DNA of 64,000 nucleotides from Streptomyces sp. DvalAA-43 (GTDB lineage Bacteria; Actinomycetota; Actinomycetes; Streptomycetales; Streptomycetaceae): positions 543,827-607,826 of the forward strand of contig NZ_FMBW01000044.1 in the NCBI RefSeq assembly GCF_900091725.1. Direction: 5' to 3'. The notes below the pieces were generated by a model. That model was not told the DNA's origin and did not search any database. It saw only the letters and a list, made by a program, of their open reading frames with translations. How positions within the stretch are numbered: the stretch's first letter is position 1; each line of letters begins with the position of its first letter. Shown piece after piece: positions 1 to 8,478 of this stretch. The translations under genes were made by a program, and so were the position numbers.

Positions 1-296
1 GGGATCGCGCGCGGGTGGGCGGCGAACGCGGCACGGTAGGAGCGGGCCCAGGCCGTCATCGCCGTGTCCCAGGGCCCCGCGTCGAGGGTCGTGGAGTCGA
101 TCGCGGCGCACACCCGTTCCCGGATGAGCTCGACGACCCCGCCCCTTCCGTCCACATGGTGGTAGAGCGACCCGGTCTGCACCCCGAGCCGTCGCGCTAT
201 CTGCGGGACGCTGAACTCGCCCTGCTCGTCGATGAGTTCGAGCGCGGTGGTGGTGATGCGCTCCCGGTCCAGCAGCGGTGTGCGCGGCCGTCCCAT
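1..296 (-). CDS. TetR-family transcriptional regulator (3' part off the window)
   Basis: The N-terminal 98 residues are visible; the rest lies beyond the left edge. Residues about 28-48 (FSVPQIARRLGVQTGSLYHHV) form the helix-turn-helix typical of TetR repressors. The ATG at 296 is preceded by AGGAG about 8 bases upstream, which supports this start. The gene diverges from the permease and amidohydrolase operon, and a 23-bp dyad lies between them, so it probably represses that operon and itself. The ligand cannot be told from the sequence; by context it may be the permease substrate or its hydrolysis product. Confidence 0.85.
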   Translation of the reverse strand, partial: MGRPRTPLLDRERITTTALELIDEQGEFSVPQIARRLGVQTGSLYHHVDGRGGVVELIRERVCAAIDSTTLDAGPWDTAMTAWARSYRAAFAAHPRAI

Positions 297-365
297 GCGT
301 GGTTCTCCTGACGTGTGTTCCCCGGGAGGTCTTCCCGGAAGCCCGTGGGTGAGGCTACATTGCGC

Positions 366-388
366 AAAACCGAAAGACTTTAGGTTTT
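366..388. promoter_or_regulatory. Near-perfect 23-bp dyad, probable TetR operator
   Basis: The left arm AAAACCGAAAG and right arm CTTTAGGTTTT are separated by one base and differ from perfect symmetry at a single pair. The site lies between the divergent TetR gene (start 296) and permease gene (start 439), in an AT-rich patch within GC-rich DNA. Position, length and symmetry fit a TetR operator. Binding is inferred. Confidence 0.6.
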
Positions 389-438
389 CTGGTTGCCGGT
401 CCCTGCTCCCCGCCAGTCGCAGAAGGGCTCCCTCCCAC

Positions 439-1917
439 ATGTCCGCGCCCACTCTCCGAAGAGGCACCCTCGGCACCGCCGACATCGCCTTCTTCGTCAT
501 CTCGGCGGCCGCCCCGCTCACAGTGATGGCCGGGGTCGCCCCCATCGCCATCATGCTCGGCGGCATCGGCGCCCCCGTCGGCTATCTGCTGGCCGGAGTG
601 ACCCTCGCGATCTTCGCCATCGGCTTCACCACGATGAGCCGCCATGTCCGCAGCGGTGGCGCGTTCTACGCGTACATCACCCGGGGCCTGGGCCGCCCGG
701 TCGGCATCGCCGCCGCCCTGCTCGCGATGCTCGGCTACAACGGTATGGAGATCGGCGTCTATGGACTGCTCGGCTCCGCCACCGCCGACACCACCCAGGC
801 CCTGTGGGGCATCGACATCCCCTGGCTGCCGGTCTCCCTCGCCGGACTGCTGCTCATCTGGTACGGCGGCTTCCGCTCCATCGACTTCGGCGCCAAGGTC
901 CTCGGGGTACTGCTCGTCGCCGAGACCGGCATCCTCGTCCTGCTCGCCGGCGGTGTGCTGCTGGACGGCGGAGCGGAAGGGATCTCGCTCGCCTCGTTCG
1001 CCCCCGGCCATGTCCTCGTACCCGGCACGGCGGCCGTACTGGCCTGCGCGTTCGCCGCCTTCACCGGCTTCGAGTCCACGGTCATCTACCGGCGCGAGGC
1101 ACGGAACCCGGACCGTACCGTCCCCCGCGCCACCTACATCGCCGTGGCGTTCCTCGGGCTGTTCTACGCGTTCATCGTCTGGACCGTCATCCAGGCGTTC
1201 GGCGACGCGGACGTGGTCCGGGCGGCCACCACCGACCCGGGCGGGCTGTTCTTCTCCGCCATCACCCACTACGTCGGCTCCTGGGCCGCGGACCTGATGC
1301 ACATCCTCATCGTCACCAGCGTCCTCGCCTCGCTGCTCGCCTTCCACAACGCCATCAACCGGTACGGACTCGCGCTCGCCGAGGAAGGGGTGCTGCCCGC
1401 GGCCCTGGGCCGCGTCCACCCGCGCCACCGGTCCCCCTACGTGGCCGGACTCGCCCAGATCGTCCTCGGCGCCGTGATCGTCATCGGCTTCGCGGCGGCC
1501 GGCGCCGACCCGTACGCCCAGCTGCTGCTCTGGGTCAACACCCCGGGAATGCTCGGCCTGATGCTGCTCCAACTGCTCGCCGCGATCGCCGTCCCGCTGT
1601 TCTTCCGCCGGTTCGCGCACGGCGAGGGCAGATTCCGCACCGTCGTCGCGCCGGTCGTCGCCGCCGTGCTGCTGGCAGTCGCGATCTTCCTGGTCACCGA
1701 TCACGTCGATCTCTTCTCCGGCGCCTCGACCACCGTGAACACCGTGCTCGTCTCGCTGGTGCCCGCGGTCTTCCTGACCGGCCTGGCGCTCGCGTACCGG
1801 CTGAAGCGCGACAAGCCCGAGGTGTACGCCCGGTTCGCGGCCGAACCGTCGACAGCACCGCCACCGGAGACCGGGGCCGCAACCGCCCCCGCCGCCCCCA
1901 CCTCCACCACCGTCTAA
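439..1917 (+). CDS. APC-family amino acid/amine permease
   Basis: 492 residues with about twelve hydrophobic segments. The N-terminal TM1 stretch (ADIAFFVISAAAPLTVMAG) and the following glycine-rich GYLLAG region are typical of the amino acid-polyamine-organocation superfamily, which moves amino acids or amines across the cytoplasmic membrane by proton or solute coupling. The charged, Pro/Ala-rich tail is cytoplasmic. An in-frame upstream extension exists, but the ATG at 439 places the conserved N-terminus correctly. The amidohydrolase gene follows after 11 bases, so the two are co-transcribed and probably import and then hydrolyse an amide-type compound. The substrate is not identifiable. 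Confidence 0.85.
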   Translation: MSAPTLRRGTLGTADIAFFVISAAAPLTVMAGVAPIAIMLGGIGAPVGYLLAGVTLAIFAIGFTTMSRHVRSGGAFYAYITRGLGRPVGIAAALLAMLGYNGMEIGVYGLLGSATADTTQALWGIDIPWLPVSLAGLLLIWYGGFRSIDFGAKVLGVLLVAETGILVLLAGGVLLDGGAEGISLASFAPGHVLVPGTAAVLACAFAAFTGFESTVIYRREARNPDRTVPRATYIAVAFLGLFYAFIVWTVIQAFGDADVVRAATTDPGGLFFSAITHYVGSWAADLMHILIVTSVLASLLAFHNAINRYGLALAEEGVLPAALGRVHPRHRSPYVAGLAQIVLGAVIVIGFAAAGADPYAQLLLWVNTPGMLGLMLLQLLAAIAVPLFFRRFAHGEGRFRTVVAPVVAAVLLAVAIFLVTDHVDLFSGASTTVNTVLVSLVPAVFLTGLALAYRLKRDKPEVYARFAAEPSTAPPPETGAATAPAAPTSTTV

Positions 1918-1928
1918 GGAGCCCCACC

Positions 1929-3527
1929 GTGCCCGCAGCCGACCTCCTCCTCACCGGAGCCCGTGTCCGCACCCTCGATCCGGCCCGGCCGGAGGCCACC
2001 GCCGTGGCGGTCAAGGACGGGGTGATCACCGCCGTCGGCGACGAGGCCGGGCTGCGCGAGTGGCACGGCAACGGCACGGTCCGCGTCGACCTGGCCGGGG
2101 CCACCCTCACCCCCGGCCTGGTCGACGCGCACAGCCACCCCGTCTGGGGCCTGGAGATGGCCACCGGCACGGACCTCACCGCCGTCCGCGACCTCGGCCG
2201 GCTGCGCGCCGCCCTGGCGGCGGCCGAGCGGACCGAGGGCTGGGTCGTCGCCTGGGGCCTGGACCACAACGCCTTCGGCGGCCGTCCCCTCGACCGGGCC
2301 CTGATCGAGGACGCCGTCGGCGGTGCCCCCGCCTTCATCCGGCTCTACGACGGCCACTCGGCCCTGGCCAGCGGGGCCGCACTGGAACGCGCCGGGATCA
2401 CCGGCCCGCGTACTTTCGCTCAGCGCTCCACCGTCGTCTGCGACCCCGACGGCCGCCCCACCGGGCACCTGATCGAGCACGCCGCGATGGACCTGGTCGG
2501 CGGCCGGCTGCCCAGGCCCTCCTCCGCTCAACGCCGCACCCGCCTCGTGGAGCTGCTCTCCGACATGGCCGCCACCGGCCTCACCGGGGCCCATGTGATG
2601 GACCTCGCCGACGGCTCCGTGCCCGAGCTGCTGGCCGCCGTGGAGGAGGAGACCGACCTGCCGGTACGGCTGCGGCTGGCCCCCTGGTGCATGCCGGGCG
2701 CGGACGAGGAGGCCCTGGACGAGCTGGTACGCGTCCAGCGCGAGGCGGGCCGGCTCTGGCGCGTCGGCGGCGTCAAGTTCTTCATGGACGGCACCGTCGA
2801 GGGCGGCACCGCGTGGCTGGAGCACGCCGACTGCCACGGTGAGGGCACCGAGGCGTTCTGGCCGGACCCCGGGGCGTACACCGCCGCCGTCACCCGTCTG
2901 CACCGCGCCGGGGTGCGCACCGCCACGCACGCCATCGGGGACGCCGCCGTGCGGCATGTGCTGGACACGGTGGAGGCGCTGGGGGAGAGCGGCCGGCTCC
3001 GCCACCGCGTCGAGCACATCGAGACCGTGCCGGACGGCCTGGCCGCCCGGTTCGCCGCGCTCGGGGTGATCGCCTCGATGCAGCCCACCCACACCGCGTA
3101 CACCCGCGCCGACCACAGCGACGAGTGGTCGAAGCGGCTCGGGGACGAACGGGCCGGACGGGCCTGGCGCTGCCGGGACCTGCGGGATGCCGGAGCGTAC
3201 CTGGCGCTGGGCTCGGACTGGCCGATCGCCCACTACGACGTACGGCAGGTGCTGGCCACGGCCCGGCTGCGGCGGCTGCCCGGGGCGTACGACACCGAGC
3301 CGGTCACCGCCGAGCAGGCGCTGACCGGGCTGATGGCGCTGGAGGGCTGCACCTCGCACGCGGCGGTCGCCGCCGGGGAACAGCAGGTCGCGGGCCGGAT
3401 CGCCGTGGGCTTCCGGGCCGATCTGACGGCGTTCGGGGTGGATCCGGTGGCGGCACCGGCGGACGAGCTGTCCGAGGCGCCGGTGCGGCTCACGGTGTGC
3501 GGGGGACGCGTGGTGCACCAGGGGTGA
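1929..3527 (+). CDS. Amidohydrolase family 3 protein (YtcJ-like)
   Basis: 532 residues. The metal-binding HxH is in TPGLVDAHSHP near residue 62; later come HAIGDAA, RVEHIET and LGSDWP, the usual amidohydrolase-3 series, and the C-terminal strand region carries the family's composite domain. These enzymes hydrolyse C-N bonds of amides with one or two metal ions. The GTG start at 1929 follows AAGGAG (1916-1921) that overlaps the permease stop, showing translational linkage to the permease. Function is probably catabolic for an imported N-acyl or amide compound; the exact substrate is unknown. Confidence 0.85.
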   Translation: MPAADLLLTGARVRTLDPARPEATAVAVKDGVITAVGDEAGLREWHGNGTVRVDLAGATLTPGLVDAHSHPVWGLEMATGTDLTAVRDLGRLRAALAAAERTEGWVVAWGLDHNAFGGRPLDRALIEDAVGGAPAFIRLYDGHSALASGAALERAGITGPRTFAQRSTVVCDPDGRPTGHLIEHAAMDLVGGRLPRPSSAQRRTRLVELLSDMAATGLTGAHVMDLADGSVPELLAAVEEETDLPVRLRLAPWCMPGADEEALDELVRVQREAGRLWRVGGVKFFMDGTVEGGTAWLEHADCHGEGTEAFWPDPGAYTAAVTRLHRAGVRTATHAIGDAAVRHVLDTVEALGESGRLRHRVEHIETVPDGLAARFAALGVIASMQPTHTAYTRADHSDEWSKRLGDERAGRAWRCRDLRDAGAYLALGSDWPIAHYDVRQVLATARLRRLPGAYDTEPVTAEQALTGLMALEGCTSHAAVAAGEQQVAGRIAVGFRADLTAFGVDPVAAPADELSEAPVRLTVCGGRVVHQG

Positions 3528-3560
3528 GGTTCCGGCGGCGGCGGACGGGCCGACGACGCC

Positions 3561-3621
3561 CTCAGCGGCGGCCCGCCGCCGCGTCCGCCCTCAGCGGCGG
3601 CCCGCCCCCGCCGCGTCCGCC
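3561..3621. repeat. Tandem duplication of a gene 3' end (2 copies, about 29-32 bp)
   Basis: Copy 1 (3561-3589) and copy 2 (3590-3621) both read CTCAGCGGCGGCCCGCC and end in GCGTCCGCC; copy 2 has three extra bases. Copy 2 contains the last codons and the stop of the PAP2 gene on the minus strand, so the duplicated copy lies just past the stop. It looks like slippage or a short unequal exchange. Confidence 0.75.
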
Positions 3622-4553
3622 GCCGGGCGCCGGGTCCGGACCGGGGTACGCGCGGACAGACCGGCCAGCCGCGCCCTCCCGCACGGCGGCGCCACCCGCT
3701 TCGGGAGATGGTGCGGCAGCGAGCCGTACCAGGCGTACGACACCGCGTAACCGAAGGCCAGGCACGCCATGCCACCCAGCGCGTCCAGCCAGAAGTGGTT
3801 GGCGGTCGACACGATGACGACCAGGGTGACCGCCGGATAGAGCAGGCCCAGGACGCGGGCCCAGGGCGCGGAGGCCAGCGCGAAGACCGTCAGACCGCAC
3901 CAGAGCGACCAGCCGATGTGCATCGACGGCATCGCCGCGTACTGGTTCGACATGTTCTTGAAGTTGCCCGAGGCCATCGAACCCCAGGTGTGGTGGACCA
4001 GGACGGTGTCGACGAAGTGGCCGCCGTTCATCAGCCGGGGCGGCGCCAGCGGATACAGGTAGTAGCCGAGCAGCGCCACGCCCGTGGTGGCGAACAGCGC
4101 CAGCCGGGCCGCCGCGTAGCGGCCCGGGTGCCAGTGGAACAGCCACACCAGCACACAGACCGTGACGATGAAGTGCAGTGTCGCGTAGTAGTAGTTCATC
4201 GAGACGATCAGCCATGTCACGGAATTCACCGTGTGGTTGACCGACTGCTCCACGGCGATGCCCAGATACCGCTCGGCCGACCAGATCCGGTCGGCGTTGC
4301 GCAGGGCCTCGGTCCGCTGCTCCGGGACGGCGTTGCGCACCAGCGAGTACACCCAGTAACTGGCGGCGACGAGCAGGATTTCGAACCAGATGCGCGGTCG
4401 GCGGGGGGAGTGCCGAGAGCGCAGTCCCGCCAGGCCGCTGATGCGCCGTCCGGTGTTCTGCTTCGGGTTCGCCACGGGGGCCGCCTCGTTCACGATGGGT
4501 GACGGGGTGGCCTCCGACCGGCCTTCCTGTGATGTCACGCTCAATTCACCCAT
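3591..4553 (-). CDS. PAP2-superfamily membrane phosphatase
   Basis: About 320 residues with six probable membrane segments. The PAP2 motifs are visible: AMPSMHIGWSLW (motif 2, catalytic His) and STANHFWLDALGG (motif 3, HxxxD). The spacing and the GNFKNMSNQY stretch resemble the Aur1/Ipt1-like inositol-phosphoryl branch of PAP2. It probably removes or transfers phosphate from a lipid or polyprenyl phosphate at the membrane. I chose ATG 4553; a GTG two codons earlier at 4559 is possible, and neither has a strong ribosome site. The gene converges on the amidohydrolase gene. Confidence 0.85.
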   Translation of the reverse strand: MGELSVTSQEGRSEATPSPIVNEAAPVANPKQNTGRRISGLAGLRSRHSPRRPRIWFEILLVAASYWVYSLVRNAVPEQRTEALRNADRIWSAERYLGIAVEQSVNHTVNSVTWLIVSMNYYYATLHFIVTVCVLVWLFHWHPGRYAAARLALFATTGVALLGYYLYPLAPPRLMNGGHFVDTVLVHHTWGSMASGNFKNMSNQYAAMPSMHIGWSLWCGLTVFALASAPWARVLGLLYPAVTLVVIVSTANHFWLDALGGMACLAFGYAVSYAWYGSLPHHLPKRVAPPCGRARLAGLSARTPVRTRRPAADAAGAGRR

Positions 4554-4766
4554 AGGCACAGAGTCTGCCAGAAAGTGGCCCTTCGCCCGATCATCCTCCG
4601 GCCGGGTCCGGGCCGCACATCAGCACGGCCGCCGGGAGCACCGGGAAGCCGCATGCCGGGGTGCCGCAGGGAGCGCAATCGGGAGTCCCGTCAGGAGTGC
4701 CGTCAAGAGTCCCGGAAGCGAGTGTTCGGACTGCGTACCGCGAACGGGCGTGGGATCCTGGGCGGG

Positions 4767-5804
4767 TCAGGCGGTGGCGGCCGGTGCGGGCCCGGGGCCC
4801 GCGGCCGTTGAACCGCGAACGACCAGCTCGGGCATGAAGACGAACTCGCTGTGCGGGGCGGGTGTGCCGCCGACCTCCTCCAGGAGGGTGCGCACGGCGG
4901 CCTGGCCCATCGCCGTCACCGGCTGACGGATCGTGGTCAGCGGCGGATCGGTGAACGCTATGAGCGGCGAATCGTCGTAACCGACCACCGACAGATCGCG
5001 CGGCACCTCCAACGACAGCCGGCGGGCGGCCCGGATCGCGCCGAGCGCCATCATGTCGCTCGCGCACACCACCGCCGTACAGCCCCGCTCGATCAGCGCC
5101 GACGCCGCGGCCTGTCCGCCCTCAAGAGTGAACAGCGAATGCTGGATCAGCTCCTCCGCCGCGTCCGGCGCGAGGCCCAACTGCTCCTGGACGGTGGCGC
5201 GGAAGCCCTCGATCTTGCGCAGGACCGGCACGAACCGCTTCGGGCCGACCGCCAGCCCGATCCGCTGATGGCCCAGCGACACCAGATGCGTCACCGCGAG
5301 CCGCATCGCCGCCCGGTCGTCCGGCGAGATGAACGGCGCCTGGACCTTGGGCGAGAAGCCGTTGACCAGGACGAACGGAACGCCCTTGGCGCGCAGTTGC
5401 TCATAGCGCTGCATATCGGCCGAGGTGTCGGCGTGCAGTCCGGAGACGAAGATGATGCCCGCGACGCCGCGGTCGACCAGCATCTCGGTCAACTCGTCCT
5501 CGGTGGAGCCGCCGGGGGTCTGGGTCGCCAGCACCGGTGTGTAGCCCTGCCGCGTCAGCGCCTGGCCGATGACCTGGGCCAGGGCGGGGAAGATGGGGTT
5601 CTCCAGCTCGGGCGTGATCAGCCCGACCAGCCCCGCGCTGCGCCGGCGCAGCCGTACGGGCCGTTCGTAGCCGAGGACGTCGAGCGCGGCGAGAACGGAT
5701 TCGCGGGTGGCCGCTGCAACACCGGGCTTGCCGTTCAGTACGCGGCTGACCGTCGCTTCGCTGACCCCCGCCTGAGTTGCGATATCGGCAAGCCGTGCGG
5801 TCAT
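4767..5804 (-). CDS. malR: LacI-family maltose regulator MalR
   Basis: 345 residues. The N-terminal helix-turn-helix and hinge helix (ARLADIATQAGVSEATVSRVLNG) are followed by a periplasmic-binding-protein-like effector domain (IIFVSGLHAD, VVCASDMMALG, SVVGYDDSPL). It lies divergently upstream of malEFG, as malR does in S. coelicolor, where it represses the maltose operon and also affects glucose control. The effector is presumably maltose or a maltodextrin. It is closely related to a second LacI regulator at 11260-12354: both share SEATVSRVLNGKPGVA and YERPVRLRRRSAGL. Confidence 0.92.
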   Translation of the reverse strand: MTARLADIATQAGVSEATVSRVLNGKPGVAAATRESVLAALDVLGYERPVRLRRRSAGLVGLITPELENPIFPALAQVIGQALTRQGYTPVLATQTPGGSTEDELTEMLVDRGVAGIIFVSGLHADTSADMQRYEQLRAKGVPFVLVNGFSPKVQAPFISPDDRAAMRLAVTHLVSLGHQRIGLAVGPKRFVPVLRKIEGFRATVQEQLGLAPDAAEELIQHSLFTLEGGQAAASALIERGCTAVVCASDMMALGAIRAARRLSLEVPRDLSVVGYDDSPLIAFTDPPLTTIRQPVTAMGQAAVRTLLEEVGGTPAPHSEFVFMPELVVRGSTAAGPGPAPAATA

Positions 5805-5903
5805 GGAAGTGGACTGTACCGGGCGTATGTCGGATTGCCCACCATGTGCATGAATCGGACAGTGGCCCCCGCGTGACGCTCCGCGGTGGATTCCCGGCAA
5901 CAT

Positions 5904-5920
5904 CTTGCAAGGACTTGCGG
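5904..5920. promoter_or_regulatory. CTTGCAAG palindrome with adjacent half-repeat, probable MalR operator
   Basis: CTTGCAAG (5904-5911) is a perfect 8-bp palindrome followed at once by ACTTGCGG. The same CTTGCA core recurs at 6059 and several times before the amylase gene. It lies about 100 bp upstream of the malR start codon. Similar repeats have been reported in Streptomyces amylase and mal promoters; binding by MalR here is inferred. Confidence 0.55.
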
Positions 5921-6014
5921 TGCGGGTTTGCGGACGGCGGTCGGATCGTCGCACCGCACGGGCCGAGGGCCGTGGCCCGCCGCTGCCAGGGCGAGGCGTC
6001 CGTCGTCAAGGGGC

Positions 6015-6082
6015 TTGACGGCAACCGTGAGGACACGCGAATGTAACGATCGTCGGTGCTTGCAGAAATCTTCCGCAAACTC
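6015..6082 (+). promoter_or_regulatory. Probable malE promoter and downstream CTTGCAG operator
   Basis: TTGACG at 6015-6020 is the best -35 candidate; the -10 is weak (GAATGT at 6039, 18-base spacer). CTTGCAG at 6059-6065 and the inverse-type CCGCAAAC near 6072-6079 lie just downstream, where a LacI repressor would block initiation or elongation. The layout resembles the amylase promoter at 12616-12679. Confidence 0.45.
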
Positions 6083-6162
6083 TTTCGGCCTTCTTTCATC
6101 CTTGTTACGTTCACGTCGACCCGGCGCCGCGACGGAGCGGTACGGCAGTTGAAGGAGTTCAG

Positions 6163-7437
6163 ATGCGACGTGGCATAACGGCCACCGCCCTGGTCGCGGC
6201 CCTGGCGTTCGCGGCGACCGCCTGCGGCAGCGGCAGCGAGTCCGACGGTACGAGCAAGAGCTCGGGCGAGCTCTCCGGCACCGTGACGTGGTGGGACACC
6301 TCCACCGCGGGCAGCGAGGACAAGGTCTTCAAGAAGATCGCGGAGGGCTTCACCAAGAAGCACCCCAAGGTCCACGTGAACTACGTCAACGTGCCCTTCG
6401 GCGACGCGCAGAACAAGTTCAAGAACGCGGCCCAGGCCGGCTCCGACGCCCCCGACGTCATCCGCTCCGAGGTCGCCTGGACCCCCGAGTTCGCCGACCT
6501 CGGCTACCTGGCCCCGCTCGACGGCACCGCCGCGCTGAAGAACCCGGACGACTTCCTGAAGCAGGCCGCCGCGTCCACCAAGTACAAGGACAAGACGTAC
6601 GCGGTGCCGCAGGTCATCGACTCCATGGGCATCTTCTACAACAAGAAGATCTTCAAGGACGCCGGGGTCGAGGTCCCCACGACCGTCGACGAGCTGAAGA
6701 CCGTCTCCAAGAAGATCAAGGACAAGACCGGCAAGACCGGTATGTACCTGCGCGGTGACGACGCCTACTGGTTCCTCTCCTTCCTGTACGGCGAGGGCGG
6801 CGACATGGTCGACGCGTCCACCAAGTCCGTCACCATCGACAACCCCGAGGGCGTCAAGGCGATGAAGGTCGTCAAGGACCTCGTCGACTCGGGTGTCGCC
6901 AAGACCGACGCCACGGACGGCTGGGAGAACATGCAGGCGTCCTTCAAGGACGGCAAGGTCGCCATGATGATCAACGGCCCGTGGGCCGTCGCCGACACCT
7001 TCGCCGGCAAGGAGTTCAAGGACAAGGCCAACCTGGGCATCGCCCCGGTCCCGGCCGGCTCCGCCGCGCAGGGCGCCCCGCAGGGCGGTCACAACCTGGC
7101 CGTCTACGCGGGCTCGAAGAACCTCGAAGCCTCCTACGCGTTCGTCGACTACATGACGTCCACGGAGACCCAGGCCGAGGTCACCAAGGAACTGAGCCTC
7201 CTGCCGACCCGCACCTCCGCCTACGCCCGCCAGGACGTCGTCGACAACGAGATCGTCGGCTTCTTCAAGCCCGTCGTGGAGACCGCCGTCGAGCGCCCCT
7301 GGATCCCGGAGACCGGCAGCCTCTTCGCCCCGCTCGTCACCGAGTACACCAAGGTCCTCACCGGACAGGCCACGCCGGAGAAGGCCGTCAAGACGACCGG
7401 CGACTCCTACCGCAAGCTCCTCAAGGGCTGGAAGTAA
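6163..7437 (+). CDS. malE: Maltose/maltodextrin ABC transporter, solute-binding lipoprotein
   Basis: 424 residues, the usual size for a cluster B sugar-binding protein. The N-terminus is a lipoprotein signal peptide ending at a lipobox with Cys21 (AATACGSG). The mature part has the family features VTWWDTS, PDVIRSEVAW, YAVPQVIDSMGIFYNKKIF and NGPWAVAD. Anchored outside the membrane, it captures malto-oligosaccharides and delivers them to MalFG. The start has a strong AAGGAG site. It is first in the operon malE-malF-malG-aglA, with the maltose regulator divergent, which supports the substrate assignment. Confidence 0.93.
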   Translation: MRRGITATALVAALAFAATACGSGSESDGTSKSSGELSGTVTWWDTSTAGSEDKVFKKIAEGFTKKHPKVHVNYVNVPFGDAQNKFKNAAQAGSDAPDVIRSEVAWTPEFADLGYLAPLDGTAALKNPDDFLKQAAASTKYKDKTYAVPQVIDSMGIFYNKKIFKDAGVEVPTTVDELKTVSKKIKDKTGKTGMYLRGDDAYWFLSFLYGEGGDMVDASTKSVTIDNPEGVKAMKVVKDLVDSGVAKTDATDGWENMQASFKDGKVAMMINGPWAVADTFAGKEFKDKANLGIAPVPAGSAAQGAPQGGHNLAVYAGSKNLEASYAFVDYMTSTETQAEVTKELSLLPTRTSAYARQDVVDNEIVGFFKPVVETAVERPWIPETGSLFAPLVTEYTKVLTGQATPEKAVKTTGDSYRKLLKGWK

Positions 7438-7458
7438 CCCAGGAAGGCAGGCCGGCTG

Positions 7459-8478
7459 ATGGCTGTCCACACCAGCCAGTCGGTGGCGAAGGCCGCGGGC
7501 GACGACGTCGTCGCCCGCGGCCGGAGCCGCGGCACTGGCAACCCACCCCGACCGGGCAGGCTCCGGCGGGCGCTGTCGACCCACTGGTACGCCTGGACCA
7601 TGGTCGCCCCCGTCGTCCTCGTGATCGGCGTGATCATCGGGTATCCGCTGGTCCGCGGCATCTACCTGTCGCTCACCGACGCCAACGAGCGCAACGTCGA
7701 ACGGTCCATCGGCGTCAACCACATCCCCGCGTCGTACAAGTTCGTGGGTCTGGACAACTACGCCGACGTGCTCACGGGCAACGAGTTCCTCGGCACGCTC
7801 GGGTGGACCCTGGTGTGGACGGTCTCCTGCGTGACGGTCACCTTCGCCCTCGGCATGGCGCTCGCCAACATCCTCAACCGCAGGATCGCCGGGCGTTCCG
7901 CGTACCGGATGGCGCTCATCCTGCCCTGGGCCATCCCCGGCTTCGTCTCCGTCTTCGCCTGGCGCTTCCTCTACAACGAGGACCGCGGGCTGCTCAACAA
8001 GATCCTCTCGGGGTCCGGCTTCGACGGCGTCCCGTGGCTCAACGACCCGACCTGGGCGAAGATCTCCGTCATCGCCGTCAACGTCTGGCTCGGCGTGCCG
8101 TTCATGATGGTCGCCCTCCTCGGCGGGCTCCAGTCCATCCCCAGCGAGCACTACGAGGCCGCGGAGATGGACGGCGCGAGCGCCTGGCAGCGCTTCCGGC
8201 ACATCACCCTGCCCGGACTGCGCCCCGTCTCCACGACGGTGATCCTGCTCTCCACCATCTGGACCTTCAACATGTTCCCGGTGATCTTCCTGCTGACCAG
8301 CGGCGGACCCGGCGACGCCACCCAGATCCTGGTGACGCAGGCGTACAAGTTCTCCTTCGAGATCAGCCCGCGCGACTTCGCGCTCTCCTCCACCTGGGGC
8401 GTGCTGATCCTCGTACTCCTGATGGTCTTCGCCGCCGTGTACCGGCGAGTCCTCCGCACCCAGGGAGATGACTGGTGA
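7459..8478 (+). CDS. malF: Maltose ABC transporter permease MalF
   Basis: 339 residues. A long basic N-terminus precedes the first membrane segment (MVAPVVLVIGVIIGYPLV), and the binding-protein-dependent permease EAA motif is present as EHYEAAEMDGASAWQRFRHITLP near residue 230. It forms the membrane channel with MalG. It lies 21 bases after malE and overlaps malG by 4 bases. No ATPase gene follows; in Streptomyces the shared MsiK protein energises such importers. Confidence 0.92.
   Translation: MAVHTSQSVAKAAGDDVVARGRSRGTGNPPRPGRLRRALSTHWYAWTMVAPVVLVIGVIIGYPLVRGIYLSLTDANERNVERSIGVNHIPASYKFVGLDNYADVLTGNEFLGTLGWTLVWTVSCVTVTFALGMALANILNRRIAGRSAYRMALILPWAIPGFVSVFAWRFLYNEDRGLLNKILSGSGFDGVPWLNDPTWAKISVIAVNVWLGVPFMMVALLGGLQSIPSEHYEAAEMDGASAWQRFRHITLPGLRPVSTTVILLSTIWTFNMFPVIFLLTSGGPGDATQILVTQAYKFSFEISPRDFALSSTWGVLILVLLMVFAAVYRRVLRTQGDDW

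Larger units (their letters stand above)
5805..6162. promoter_or_regulatory. malR-malE divergent intergenic region
   Basis: This 358-bp gap holds the control region for the divergent malR and malE genes and no convincing gene. It contains the palindrome and repeats listed separately, a TTGACG hexamer and a comparatively AT-rich leader (about 6060-6110). The malE ribosome site AAGGAG is at 6152-6157, five bases before ATG. Confidence 0.7.

Noticed and set aside
393..1928. A long upstream extension of the amidohydrolase frame
   Set aside because: The extension runs through the permease gene in another frame and is Arg/Pro-rich; the GTG at 1929 with its ribosome site is the true start.
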